From NCBI GenBank assembly GCA_022842785.1, contig JALHOW010000002.1, forward strand, positions 124,001 to 188,000: a stretch of DNA of 64,000 nt. The letters run 5' to 3'. Shown one piece after another: positions 37,712 through 47,025 of this stretch (position 1 is the stretch's first letter; the number at the start of each line of letters is the position of its first letter). Source of the stretch: Hyphomicrobiaceae bacterium (GTDB lineage Bacteria; Pseudomonadota; Alphaproteobacteria; Rhizobiales; Hyphomicrobiaceae). The notes beneath the pieces were generated by a model. The model ran no database searches and was not told the origin of the DNA. It was given only the letters and a program-made list of their open reading frames with translations. A program made the translations under genes and the position numbers.

Positions 37712-38326
37712 ATGCTCCTGCTCATCGATAACTACGACAGCTTCACCTACAATCTCGTCCACTTCCTGGGCGAGCTTGGCGCTGAATGCGAGGTCGTCCG
37801 GAACGACAAGATCACCGCTGACGCGGCCATCAAGATGGCTCCGCAGGCGATCGTGCTTTCGCCCGGCCCCTGCACGCCCAACGAGGCCGGCATCTGCCTC
37901 GAGCTGATCGAGAAGGCGGGCCCGAAAATCCCCTTGCTCGGCGTCTGTCTGGGCCATCAGGCGATCGGCCAAGTGTACGGCGGCAAGGTCGTGCGCGCGC
38001 CGACGGTCATGCATGGCAAGCTCTCGACCATCGAGACGACCGGCAAAGGCCTGTTCGCCAGCATGCCGAAGCGCTTCGAGGTGACGCGCTATCATTCGCT
38101 CATCGTCGAGCGCGCGAGCCTCCCGGCCGATCTCGAGGTCACTGCCGAAACGGCGGACGGCATCATCATGGGCGTGCAGCACCGCACGCACCCTGTCCAC
38201 GGCGTGCAGTTCCACCCGGAAAGCATCGCCTCCGAGCACGGCCACGACATTCTCGCGAACTTTCTCCGCCTCGCCGGCCTCACGCCGCGCACCCGCAACA
38301 CCAAGGCGCCGCGGGTCGCCGCCTAG
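37712..38326 (+). CDS. trpG: Anthranilate synthase component II (glutamine amidotransferase)
   Basis: 204 residues from the ATG at 37712. Class I glutaminase: the triad Cys in LLGVCLGHQAIGQ (about 79), and His/Glu in GVQFHPESI. LIDNYDSFTYN at the start and VLSPGPCTPNEAG are typical of TrpG/PabA. It supplies ammonia to TrpE, which is not in the window. Followed after 29 bases by trpD. It could also serve folate synthesis (PabA role), as is common when a single copy exists. Confidence 0.95.
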   Translation: MLLLIDNYDSFTYNLVHFLGELGAECEVVRNDKITADAAIKMAPQAIVLSPGPCTPNEAGICLELIEKAGPKIPLLGVCLGHQAIGQVYGGKVVRAPTVMHGKLSTIETTGKGLFASMPKRFEVTRYHSLIVERASLPADLEVTAETADGIIMGVQHRTHPVHGVQFHPESIASEHGHDILANFLRLAGLTPRTRNTKAPRVAA

Positions 38327-38355
38327 CTGTTTTGTTTCTGTCCGGAACCTCCTCC

Positions 38356-39378
38356 ATGCCTGCTGCCGAGCTTACGCGCCTTATCCAGAAGGTCTCGACA
38401 GGGGCAGTCCTCACGACCGACGAGATTCGCACCGCTCTCGAGATCATGACGGACGGTCATGCATCGCCGGCGCAGATGGGCGCATTTCTCATGGCGCTCC
38501 GCGTGCGCGGCGAGACGGTCGAAGAGATCACGGGCGCCGCGCAAATGATGCGGGCCAAGATGAACCGGATCACTGCGCCGCCGGGTGCGGTCGACATCGT
38601 CGGGACCGGAGGTGACAGCCACGGCACTTTCAACGTGTCGACGGCATCGTCCATTGTTGCAGCCGGCGCCGGCCTCAAGATCGCCAAACACGGCAACCGT
38701 CGCGTCTCGTCGCTCTCGGGGGCCTCGGATGTCTTGACCGAACTCGGCGTCAAAGTCGACGCGAGCCCGGAGACGGTCGCGAAGGCAATCAACGATGCCG
38801 GCGTCGGCTTTTTGTGGGCGCCGATGTACCATCCATCCATGAAGCACTGGGCGCCGATCCGCGCCGAGCTCGGCATCCGCACGATTTTCAATCTGCTGGG
38901 GCCAATCTCGAACCCTGCCGGTGTCACACGTCAGGTGCTCGGCGTCTTTGCCCTCGAATGGGTCGAGCCGATCGCGCACGTTCTCGCGAACCTCGGTGCC
39001 GAACACGTGTGGGTCGTGCATGGTCACGACGGCCTCGACGAGCTGACGACGACCGGCGCGACGACCGTCGCCGAGCTGAAAGACGGCAAGGTCACCGTAT
39101 TCGAGGTGACGCCGGCCGACGCCGGCCTCGCGCCTGCCAAGCTCTCGGACCTCAAGGGTGGTGACGCCGCAACGAACGCAGCCGCGATGTGCGAGCTGCT
39201 GGCCGGCGCAAAGGGGCCCATCCGCGACATCGTTCTGCTGAATACGGCTGCGGCGCTGATCGTCGGCGGCAAGGCGGCGAGCCTGACGGATGGCGTCGCG
39301 CTTGCCGTTCACGCGATCGAGTCCGGCGCCGCACGCGCGGCACTCGGCAAGCTCATCGAGATCACCAACGCAGGCTGA
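38356..39378 (+). CDS. trpD: Anthranilate phosphoribosyltransferase
   Basis: 340 residues, normal length. Transfers phosphoribosyl from PRPP to anthranilate. PRPP/metal motif GTGGDSHGTFNVST (about 81-94), the anthranilate-binding KHGNRRVSSLSGASD, and the metal-site Asp-Glu in HDGLDELTTTG. Preceded by CCTCC and an ATG at 38356. trpC, which normally follows trpD in this order, is absent: the next gene is the convergent putA. Confidence 0.96.
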   Translation: MPAAELTRLIQKVSTGAVLTTDEIRTALEIMTDGHASPAQMGAFLMALRVRGETVEEITGAAQMMRAKMNRITAPPGAVDIVGTGGDSHGTFNVSTASSIVAAGAGLKIAKHGNRRVSSLSGASDVLTELGVKVDASPETVAKAINDAGVGFLWAPMYHPSMKHWAPIRAELGIRTIFNLLGPISNPAGVTRQVLGVFALEWVEPIAHVLANLGAEHVWVVHGHDGLDELTTTGATTVAELKDGKVTVFEVTPADAGLAPAKLSDLKGGDAATNAAAMCELLAGAKGPIRDIVLLNTAAALIVGGKAASLTDGVALAVHAIESGAARAALGKLIEITNAG

Positions 39379-39382
39379 GCCC

Positions 39383-42300
39383 TCAGCCCTTCTGCAGTCC
39401 CAGCAGCTCGATATTGCCGCCCGTCGCGGTGATGTCCGTCGAGCGCACGCGCTCGGTGGCGAAGCGCGCGAGATAGTGCGGCCCGCCCGCCTTCGGGCCT
39501 GTGCCTGAAAGGCCCTCGCCGCCAAAGGGCTGCACGCCGACAACGGCACCGATCTGATTGCGATTGACGTAGAGATTGCCGACGCGCGCGTGCTCCGCCA
39601 CGTAGTCGGCAACGGCGCCGATGCGGCTGTGCAGGCCGAGTGTCAGGCCAAAGCCCGTCGTATTGATTGCGTTGATGACGCGGTCGAGGTGGCCACCGGC
39701 GAAGCGCACCACATGCAGGATCGGGCCGAACACCTCGCGCTCGAGCACGCCGAGCCGTTCGATCGCAAAAGCCGCGGGCGTGACGAACGTGCCGGCATGG
39801 CAATCAGACGGCAGCGGCGGATCGATGAGTTCGCGCGCACCCCGCCGCATGGCGAGCTTGTGCGCTTCGAGCATGGTCTGCGCATCCTCGTCGATCACCG
39901 GACCGACGTCCGTCGCATAGTCGAGCGGATCGCCAACCTTGAGTTCGGCAATGGCACCCGTCAGCATCTCCGTGACGTCATCGGCGATCTCTTCCTGGAG
40001 GAAGAGCACACGTGCCGCAGAGCAGCGCTGACCGGCCGAGTCGAAGGCCGAGCGCACGGCGTCGCGCACGACCTGCTCGGCGAGCGCGCTGCTGTCGGCA
40101 ATCATGGCGTTGATACCGCCGGTCTCGGCAATGAAGGGGACAATCGCGCCGCGGCGATCGGTGAGCGTCCGCTGAATGGCCCAGGCCGTATCATTCGAGC
40201 CGGTGAAGGCAATGCCGGCGATGCGCGGATCCTTGGAGAGCGCCGCGCCAACTGGGCCCGCCCCCGGGAGCAGATGGAGGACGTCACCGGGGATACCAGC
40301 CGCGTGCATCAACTCGACAGCGAGGAAGGCCGTGACGGGCGTCTGCTCGGCAGGCTTTGCGATAACGGAATTTCCGGCCGCCAGTGCAGCAGCGATCTGG
40401 CCTGTGAAAATCGCGAGTGGGAAGTTCCACGGCGAGATGCACGCGAAAACCCCGCGCCCGCAAAGCTCGATCGTATTGCGCTCGCCCGTCGGTCCGGGCA
40501 GGACGACCGGGCCGGCGAACTGCCGCCGCGCCTCGCTCGCGTAGTAGCGCAGGAAATCGACGGCCTCGCGCACCTCGGAAAGCGCTGCCTCCAGCGTCTT
40601 CCCCGCCTCGCGCACGATCACACCCATGAGGCGCGCACGATCGCGCTCGATGAGTTCGGCAGCCTTCTCGAGCAGAGCAGCGCGTGCGGGCCCACCGCGG
40701 CGGTCCCATGCGTGCATGGCTTTGCTGGCACTCGCGATGGCACGTTCGACCTGATCGGGCGTTGCTTCGAGCACAGTGCCCATGCGCCGGCGGCGATCGT
40801 GCGGGCAAAGTACGAGCCGCGCCGCATCACCACCTCGGATCATCTTGCCCTCGATGATCGGGCCAACGGTGAAATCCACTGCAATGGCGGTATCGATCTC
40901 GGCGCGCAGAGCAGCGCGCGTCGCCGGCTCCGCGAGTGCGACGCCTGCGCTGTTGCGCCGGTTCGGCCCGAGGATCGCAGCCGGCAGCGGAATGCGCAGG
41001 CTCTCGGCGATGCGGCCTTCCTGCCAGAGCTTCTCGGTGGCCTCGACGGGATCGCGCACGATCTCCGCTGCCGGCATGTCCTCATCCGCAAGGCGATTGA
41101 CGAATGATGTGTTGGCGCCGTTCTCGAGCAGGCGCCGCACGAGATAAGCGAGCAGATCCTCGTGCGCCCCGACCGGCGCATAGACGCGACAGGGGCGCGC
41201 GAGACCGGACTTGCTCACGACCTCCTCATAGAGCGCTTCGCCCATTCCATGCAGGCGCTGCATCTCGAAGGGCAGCGCGCCGCCGGCCACGTGCGCGGCA
41301 GCGATCGTGTGCGCATTGTGGGTCGCAAGCTGCGGATAGAAGGCCTTCGTCTCGCCGAGCAGGAAACGCAGGCACGCGAGATAGGACACATCGGTGTGCG
41401 TCTTCGCGGTGAAGACCGGATAGCCGGGAAGTCCGCGCTCCTGCGCGAGCTTGATCTCGCTGTCCCAATAGGCGCCCTTGACGAGACGCACGGGGATCGT
41501 ACGCCGCGTAGCGTCACTCAGGCGCTTCAGCCAGCGCAGTACGGGAATCGCACGCTTGCCATAAGCCTGCACGACGACACCGAGCCCCGGCCAACCCGCA
41601 AGCTCCGGCGCGTGCAGCAACCGCTCGAACAGCCACAGCGTCGGATCGAGGCGATCCTGTTCCTCGGCATCGATGGTGATGCCAAGCCCGCGCGCTCGCG
41701 CAAGGCGTGCGAGTTCGAGCAGCCGCGGCATGAGCTCGGCTTCGAGGCGTACCTCTTTGCCGGGCTCGAAGCGCGGATGCAGCGCCGAGAGCTTGAGCGA
41801 GATGCTCGGACGCCGCATGAGCGTCTCGATATTCTCAGCGCCCGCAGCGCCGGCCGCCTTACCGACGGCTTCCATCGCGCTGGCGTAGCGAGCGTGATAG
41901 CGCTCGGCATCCTTTTCCGTGCGGGCGGCCTCGCCGAGCATGTCGTAGGAGATCGTGTAGCCGCGCTTCTCGTACTCCCAGGCATTCGAGATCGCGTTGT
42001 CGATGTTGCGCCCGAGCACGAACTGATCGCCGAGAATACGCACGGCCTGCCGCATGGCCTGCCGGATGACCGGCTCGCCGGAACGCGCCACAAGCCGCTT
42101 CAGCACGGCGCCCGGTCCCGAGCCAGCCGAGCGCCCAAGGCGAACGATCCGCCCCGTCAGCATCAGACCGAAGGTCGAGGCATTGACGAGCAGCGAGTCC
42201 GAATGGCCGAGATGCCGCTCCCAGTCGCCACTGCCGACGCGCTCGTCGATCAGCGCATCTGCCGTATCGGCATCGGGGATGCGCAGCAGCGCCTCGGCGA

Positions 42301-42589
42301 GGCAGAGCAGCGTGACGCCTTCCTCGGACGTGAGGCCGTACTCGTGCATGAAGGCATCGATGCCGCCATGCTTCGTGCGCCCGGCGCGCGCGGTGTCGAC
42401 GAGACGAGCGGCAATGGCCGCGATGCGCTGGCGCTCATCGGCCGTGTAGACTGCGCGCTCGATGAGGCCGCCGACGAGACGGGCTTCGTCGCGCAGATGA
42501 AAGTCGGAGATCTCGTCGCGCGGAATGGACGTCGGCGGTGGCGGCGCACCAGCCGCTGACCACGATTCGCGTGCGCCTTTGGCCGCCAT
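39383..42589 (-). CDS. putA: Bifunctional proline dehydrogenase/P5C dehydrogenase
   Basis: 1068 residues from the ATG at 42589, preceded by GGAGGAG. PRODH FAD barrel (about 110-490): SIKLSALHPRFE-like SLKLSALHPRF, ITIDAEEQDRLDPTL, VRLVKGAYWDSEIK, LATHNAHT, FEMQRLHGMGE; then the aldehyde dehydrogenase (about 530-1030) with ISPWNFPLAIFTGQ, catalytic Glu in FIAETGGINAMI and Cys in DSAGQRCSAARVL, and a C-terminal conserved GGEGLSGTGPKAGG. The N-terminal ribbon-helix-helix repressor domain of E. coli PutA is absent. It oxidises proline to glutamate with electrons to quinone and NAD. Confidence 0.96.
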   Translation of the reverse strand: MAAKGARESWSAAGAPPPPTSIPRDEISDFHLRDEARLVGGLIERAVYTADERQRIAAIAARLVDTARAGRTKHGGIDAFMHEYGLTSEEGVTLLCLAEALLRIPDADTADALIDERVGSGDWERHLGHSDSLLVNASTFGLMLTGRIVRLGRSAGSGPGAVLKRLVARSGEPVIRQAMRQAVRILGDQFVLGRNIDNAISNAWEYEKRGYTISYDMLGEAARTEKDAERYHARYASAMEAVGKAAGAAGAENIETLMRRPSISLKLSALHPRFEPGKEVRLEAELMPRLLELARLARARGLGITIDAEEQDRLDPTLWLFERLLHAPELAGWPGLGVVVQAYGKRAIPVLRWLKRLSDATRRTIPVRLVKGAYWDSEIKLAQERGLPGYPVFTAKTHTDVSYLACLRFLLGETKAFYPQLATHNAHTIAAAHVAGGALPFEMQRLHGMGEALYEEVVSKSGLARPCRVYAPVGAHEDLLAYLVRRLLENGANTSFVNRLADEDMPAAEIVRDPVEATEKLWQEGRIAESLRIPLPAAILGPNRRNSAGVALAEPATRAALRAEIDTAIAVDFTVGPIIEGKMIRGGDAARLVLCPHDRRRRMGTVLEATPDQVERAIASASKAMHAWDRRGGPARAALLEKAAELIERDRARLMGVIVREAGKTLEAALSEVREAVDFLRYYASEARRQFAGPVVLPGPTGERNTIELCGRGVFACISPWNFPLAIFTGQIAAALAAGNSVIAKPAEQTPVTAFLAVELMHAAGIPGDVLHLLPGAGPVGAALSKDPRIAGIAFTGSNDTAWAIQRTLTDRRGAIVPFIAETGGINAMIADSSALAEQVVRDAVRSAFDSAGQRCSAARVLFLQEEIADDVTEMLTGAIAELKVGDPLDYATDVGPVIDEDAQTMLEAHKLAMRRGARELIDPPLPSDCHAGTFVTPAAFAIERLGVLEREVFGPILHVVRFAGGHLDRVINAINTTGFGLTLGLHSRIGAVADYVAEHARVGNLYVNRNQIGAVVGVQPFGGEGLSGTGPKAGGPHYLARFATERVRSTDITATGGNIELLGLQKG

Positions 42590-42732
42590 CGCACTCTCCT
42601 CCACGCCTGAAGCCGAGGATGCCTGTCAGCAGGCTGCGACGCGAATCACGTCGTGGCCAGCCTGATTTTCCGGTGATTGAGCACAAAGTACCGACGTCGG
42701 CAAATGTCGCCGTCCGCCTCTCCCCATTATCG

Positions 42733-43893
42733 TCATTGAGGAGGTCTGAAGGCGAACACGATATGCTCCCATCCGCCTTCATACATATCGGGCGGCAGCG
42801 CGTAGGGCGCACATGCGATCATCGCGCGAACGGCACTGTCCGCCACGAGACCGAACGCCGGGAAATTCTCCGAGTTCGTCACTTTCGGATTTCCCACGAG
42901 CGTCCCATCGCGGTTGAGGCGCACTTCCAGCCTGACCACGACATTCTCGAGGCCAGCGATACCTGCGGGGACATTCCAGCACTGGGCGACGGCCCGGCTC
43001 AAGAGACTGGCAAGCCAGCCGGCCTTGCTGGCTGACAGCGTAGCGTCAGTGCCCTCTCGCGCACCGAGCACAGGCCCTTTGGCGCGCGTATCCGTGCTCG
43101 GCTGCGGCGCTGCTGGCGCCGGCGCGCGCTGATCGGGTGACTTGTCGAGCAGGGCCGCCAGCCGATCCGCGTTGAACTGGGCCTTGGCCTTCTCGTCGGC
43201 GATGCGCTTCTGGCGCGCCTCTTCCTGCTTGCGCTTGATTTCGGCCTGGCGCTTGGCCTCGTCGGCCTTGCGCTTGGCGTCCGCCTTGGCCTTCGCCTCT
43301 GCTTCGGCGCGAGCTTTGGCGTCAGCCTCTGCCTTGGCTTTGGCTTCTGCTTCCGCGCGCGCCTTGGATTCGGCCTCGGCCCGGGCTTTCGCGTCGGCTT
43401 CCGCCCTGGCTTTGGCGTCGGCTGCGGCCTTGGCCTCAGCTTGTCGCTTGGCCTCGTCGGCCTGCAGAAGGGCGAGATCGGCGAGCTTCTGCTCGAGCGC
43501 CGCACGATCAGGCTCGGGAGCCGGCGGCGGCGGGGCAGCAGCAGGAGGCGGCGGTGGCGGTGGAGCCGCCTCAGCTGGTTTCGGCGGAGGAGGCTCGGGT
43601 GGCGCCGCCGGCGCGGGCGGGGGTGGAGGCGGCGGCTGCGCAACGGGCGGGCGTGGGCGCGCGGTTTCTTTGGGCGCCGCCTCGGTCTCGGTGCTCTCCT
43701 TGGCGCGCGCCTCCTTGAGCGTGGCCGAACGGCTGCCCCTCGTGATGCGCGTGAGTTCGGACGGCGTGATCATGTCGACGGCGATCGGCTCGATCACCGG
43801 CGCCCTGAGCTCAGGCGTCGACTGAATGGACACGACGGACCATCCGAGCAACGACGCGTGCAGCATCACCGAGACGAGAAGACCGAAATACAC
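42733..43893 (-). CDS. tolA: TolA-like cell envelope protein
   Basis: 386 residues. GTG start with GAGGCG next to it, four bases after the tolR stop. N-terminal transmembrane helix (about 2-22), a Pro-rich tract (about 80-125), then an Ala/Lys/Glu/Arg-rich stretch (about 130-250) with repeated ARAEAEAKAK units that would form a long helix spanning the periplasm, and a C-terminal TonB/TolA-like domain (about 295-386: LSRAVAQCWNVP, VVVRLEVRLNRDGT). It transmits energy from TolQR across the envelope. tolB and pal are not downstream in this window. Confidence 0.9.
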   Translation of the reverse strand: MYFGLLVSVMLHASLLGWSVVSIQSTPELRAPVIEPIAVDMITPSELTRITRGSRSATLKEARAKESTETEAAPKETARPRPPVAQPPPPPPPAPAAPPEPPPPKPAEAAPPPPPPPAAAPPPPAPEPDRAALEQKLADLALLQADEAKRQAEAKAAADAKARAEADAKARAEAESKARAEAEAKAKAEADAKARAEAEAKAKADAKRKADEAKRQAEIKRKQEEARQKRIADEKAKAQFNADRLAALLDKSPDQRAPAPAAPQPSTDTRAKGPVLGAREGTDATLSASKAGWLASLLSRAVAQCWNVPAGIAGLENVVVRLEVRLNRDGTLVGNPKVTNSENFPAFGLVADSAVRAMIACAPYALPPDMYEGGWEHIVFAFRPPQ

Positions 43894-43897
43894 CGCC

Positions 43898-44365
43898 TCA
43901 GCCCCCGCCCTCCACCTCCGTTACAAGGGAGATCTTTCGGAATCCCGCATCACGGATGCGCCCCATCACGCGCGCGATGTCACCGTAGCTGACGGTCTTG
44001 TCACCGCGCACGAACACGGGTTCATCGGTGCCACCTCTGTTCTGCGCAATGGACTGCAATCGCGGACCGATCTCTTCGAGCCGCATGGTCGTCTTCTCCT
44101 CCTGGCCGAGATAGACCTCGCCGCGGGAGTTCACGGACACCACGATCGGCTCCTTGTTCGCCTCGAGCTGCTTGCCCTTGGCCTGCGGCAGTTCCAGCGG
44201 CACGCCGACTGTCAGCAGCGGCGCGGCGACCATGAAGATGATCAGCAGCACGAGCATGACGTCGACGAACGGCGTGACGTTGATCTCGCTCATCGGCGCA
44301 TGGCGGCGCGCCCGGCTGCGTCGTCCGGCCTTGCCTGTTCCGCCTGTGTTCAGGCTCGCGCCCAT
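43898..44365 (-). CDS. tolR: TolR/ExbD-type proton-channel protein
   Basis: 155 residues. A basic N-terminus is followed by MSEINVTPFVDVMLVLLIIFMV, the single helix with its essential Asp (VDVMLVL). The periplasmic domain follows (LPQAKGKQLEANKEPIVVSV, VFVRGDKTVSYGDI). Forms the ion channel of the Tol motor with TolQ. The gene lies between tolQ and tolA on the minus strand. Confidence 0.93.
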   Translation of the reverse strand: MGASLNTGGTGKAGRRSRARRHAPMSEINVTPFVDVMLVLLIIFMVAAPLLTVGVPLELPQAKGKQLEANKEPIVVSVNSRGEVYLGQEEKTTMRLEEIGPRLQSIAQNRGGTDEPVFVRGDKTVSYGDIARVMGRIRDAGFRKISLVTEVEGGG

Positions 44366-44392
44366 GTTGCTGCTCCCCGCTCGCGGGGCTCC

Positions 44393-45112
44393 TCAGGCTC
44401 GGGTATCGATCTGACGCGAAACGATCGCGGCGAACTCGTCGGCAAAGGCCTCGAACCGCTGCGCGAGGCGCGCCGAATCCGCCGAGAACTTATTATAGGC
44501 CATGACCGCCGGAATTGCGGCCAGAAGCCCGAGCGCCGTCGCGAACAACGCTTCCGCGATGCCGGGCGCGACGACGGCGAGGCTCGTGTTCTTCGAGGCC
44601 GCGATGGCCTGGAAGCTCGACATGATGCCCCACACCGTGCCGAAGAGGCCGATGAACGGCGCCGTCGAGCCGACGGTCGCCAAAAACAGAAGCCGCCTGT
44701 CGAGCCGCTCCATCTCGCGGCTGATGGTGACGTCCATCACCTTCTCGACGCGGAGTTGTATGCCACCCAGCGCGCGGATGTTGCCTTCGACGGAGCGCTT
44801 CCACTCGCGCATGGCCGCAACGAACAACGCCGCCATCGATTGCGTGCGGTCACGTGCGAGGTTCGCATAGAGCTCCTCGAGGCTCTGGCCCGACCAGAAG
44901 AGCTGCTCGAATTGGTCCGCCTCGCGGCGCGCACGGCGGAAGGCGAAGATCTTCTCGATGATGATCGCCCAGGACCAGACCGAGGCGAGCAGGAGCCCGA
45001 CCATGACGATCTGGACGACGATGTGGGCCTGCAGAAACAGTTCCACGAACGAGGTGCCGTGTCCCGGCGCGACCGCGCCGATCTTGTCCTTGAGGATGTC
45101 CGTCGGATTCAT
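44393..45112 (-). CDS. tolQ: TolQ/MotA-type proton-channel protein
   Basis: 239 residues from the ATG at 45112; an upstream extension to 45223 is not conserved. Three transmembrane segments: about 22-42 (HIVVQIVMVGLLLASVWSWAI), about 140-160 (FLATVGSTAPFIGLFGTVWG) and about 175-195 (AVVAPGIAEALFATALGLLAAIPAVMAYN), in the standard TolQ order. It forms the channel with TolR. A palindromic repeat separates it from ybgC, its usual partner. Confidence 0.94.
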   Translation of the reverse strand: MNPTDILKDKIGAVAPGHGTSFVELFLQAHIVVQIVMVGLLLASVWSWAIIIEKIFAFRRARREADQFEQLFWSGQSLEELYANLARDRTQSMAALFVAAMREWKRSVEGNIRALGGIQLRVEKVMDVTISREMERLDRRLLFLATVGSTAPFIGLFGTVWGIMSSFQAIAASKNTSLAVVAPGIAEALFATALGLLAAIPAVMAYNKFSADSARLAQRFEAFADEFAAIVSRQIDTRA

Positions 45113-45358
45113 GCTCTGCTCGCTAGCGCGGAATGTCGTGGATCGAGGCAGGCGAGAGCGGCCAAACGACAGCGGCCGATAGACACCAGCCCTCAGGTCA
45201 GCAATCCGCGCCTCGGAGCGCACTGCCAGCCGGTCGGGCTCAAACTGAGGTCAACGGACCTTCCTGTCCCAAGGGGCGCTTCTTACGCTCCTTTGTGACT
45301 AATCTAGGACTAGCGCGATGATCGAGTAATTCGCCACCTTATGCCGCTGGGCTCTGAG

Positions 45359-45476
45359 CGAATTTCTCGATCTGAATCGCACTAGCAAGATTTAGCATCC
45401 TAGTGTCCTTCACATGCCGAAGTTCGCTCCAGCCCCCGCGGAAATCCGTGGCGAACTTCGGCATTTGGACACTAGG
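45359..45476. repeat. Palindromic repeat, copy 1 (118 bp)
   Basis: Element with nested perfect arms: CCTAGTGTCC (45399-45408)/GGACACTAGG (45467-45476) and ATGCCGAAGTTCGC (45414-45427)/GCGAACTTCGGCAT (45451-45464). The 50 bases before the arms (starting CGAATTTC) are shared with copy 2 at 51093-51210, which has the same length. It lies between ybgC and tolQ and resembles a MITE or REP-type element. Confidence 0.75.
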
Positions 45477-45577
45477 TGCCCGGATTCGGCCACATGTGTC
45501 CATGTGCCGCCGCGTCCCATGGCCCACAAACCAGTCCGCAACCACCGAAGTCCGACTTCTAGCTACGGTGTCGCTGT

Positions 45578-46048
45578 TCAGTTGCCCGAAAGTCCGGCAC
45601 GCAGGCGCTGGCTCAAGCGCTGCGGCTTGCCTGATACGGAGACGAGCACGACCAGCACCTCGGCCTCGAAGAGCGCAACCCCGTCACGGACGACACGCTG
45701 CGCGAGGCTCAACGCCGCACCCTTGACCTCGGCGACGCGCGTCTCGACCTCGAGCACGTCGTCGATGCGCGCGGGCTTCAGATACTCGAGCTGCATGCGG
45801 CGCACGACGAAGGCAGACGGCTCGGCACCATCGCCGCCCTCGATCAGAGTGCGGTGCTCATTGCCGACGAGGCGCAGATAGTCGGAGCGCCCGCGCTCGC
45901 ACCAGCGCAGATAGCTCGCGTGATAGACGAGGCCGGAGAAATCCGTGTCCTCGAAGTAGACCCTCACCGGCAGCACGTGATGGCGACCGCCATCGGGATC
46001 GCTCGCCATGCGGCCAGCAAGATCAGGCCAAGGGTGCGGCTCAGGCAT
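45578..46048 (-). CDS. ybgC: YbgC-type acyl-CoA thioesterase
   Basis: 156 residues from the ATG at 46048 (GGAGG six bases upstream). Hotdog-fold thioesterase of the Tol-Pal cluster: VRVYFEDTDFSGLVYHASYLRW with the catalytic Asp in DTD, then YLKPARIDDVLEVET. It hydrolyses acyl-CoA thioesters and associates with the envelope machinery. Start overlaps the end of the phosphoesterase gene by 8 bases. In E. coli it directly precedes tolQ; here a 465-base gap with a repeat intervenes. Confidence 0.92.
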   Translation of the reverse strand: MPEPHPWPDLAGRMASDPDGGRHHVLPVRVYFEDTDFSGLVYHASYLRWCERGRSDYLRLVGNEHRTLIEGGDGAEPSAFVVRRMQLEYLKPARIDDVLEVETRVAEVKGAALSLAQRVVRDGVALFEAEVLVVLVSVSGKPQRLSQRLRAGLSGN

Positions 46049-46961
46049 GTCCGCCTCCAAGCTCGACGAGAACGATCTCGGGCGGTACGCCGAAGCGGAT
46101 CGGAGCTCCACTGCACCCGAGCCCCGCCGATACGATCATGTGGCAGCCTTCCTCGACGATGTGACCGCGGAGAAAGCGGTTTCCGTAACGAGATGGCACA
46201 AGGGGTGCGAAGCCGGCCAACGCCACCTGCCCTCCGTGCGTGTGTCCTGCAAAGGTAAGTGCGACGCGCTTCGGAATGCGTGGAAAAATATCCGGTTCGT
46301 GCGCCATAAGCAGGATCGGCGCATCATCGCTGATCTGCGCCATCGTTCCAGAGAGATCGTCGACCCCACGGATCCGCGTGCGGCGACGCGGCCAGTTTCC
46401 CTCACGCACACGTAAGGCCAGCTGGTCACCTAGCCCAGCCAGCCAGAATGAGCGCCCATCCTTGCGGAGGCGCTTGGCGTCGTTCTCGTAGACCGGAATG
46501 CCGGCGGCCTCGAGTGCACGCCCCGCGCGCACGGGCCCACGTCCGCGCGTCATCGCGTCCGGATCATCCCACCAGTCGTGATTGCCGAGTATGGCGTGCA
46601 CACCGAGCGGTGCGCTGAGACGCCCCAGAACGCCGGCCCATTCGGCGAGCGGCACCGGGCGGAGCACGAAGCGATGGTGAGCCATGTAGTCGCCGAGCAG
46701 CAGCACCAGATCGGGTTTCAGCTTGTTCGTATCGGCGACGATTTCCTCGATGCGCTCCACGTCCATCCAGGGCTCGCAGGCGTGGATATCGGTGACGAGC
46801 GCGATCCTCAGCTTCAACGCATCCGGCCAGTTCGGCAGGCGCGGGCGGTAGCGGACGATGCGATGGTGCCAGGGCTCGACGCCAAGGGCGTAGCCGCTGA
46901 AGCCGAATGTGGTGAGCCCAAGTCCCGCAAAGGCCTTGAGCAATGCGCGACGCGTCAACAT
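46041..46961 (-). CDS. Metallophosphoesterase, calcineurin-like, exported
   Basis: 306 residues. The N-terminus TRRALLKAFAGLGLTTFG is a likely Tat or membrane-anchor signal. The dimetal site is complete: VTDIHACEP (DxH), LLGDYM (GD), GNHDWW (GNHD), AHEPDIF (His) and AGHTHGGQ (GHxH). This set resembles the YaeI-type phosphodiesterases. Substrate unknown. It overlaps ybgC by 8 bases, so both are co-transcribed with ruvB upstream (64-base gap). Confidence 0.88.
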   Translation of the reverse strand: MLTRRALLKAFAGLGLTTFGFSGYALGVEPWHHRIVRYRPRLPNWPDALKLRIALVTDIHACEPWMDVERIEEIVADTNKLKPDLVLLLGDYMAHHRFVLRPVPLAEWAGVLGRLSAPLGVHAILGNHDWWDDPDAMTRGRGPVRAGRALEAAGIPVYENDAKRLRKDGRSFWLAGLGDQLALRVREGNWPRRRTRIRGVDDLSGTMAQISDDAPILLMAHEPDIFPRIPKRVALTFAGHTHGGQVALAGFAPLVPSRYGNRFLRGHIVEEGCHMIVSAGLGCSGAPIRFGVPPEIVLVELGGGHA

Positions 46962-47025
46962 TCGCCAGCAGCCCCGTCAGAAATACCTAAAGCGATGCAA
47001 TGACTGTACCAAAGACCCTCGGCCT

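Noticed and set aside
39590-41107. Long plus-strand frame opposite putA
   Set aside because: Shadow of putA; repetitive Arg/Asp-rich translation without a ribosome-binding site.
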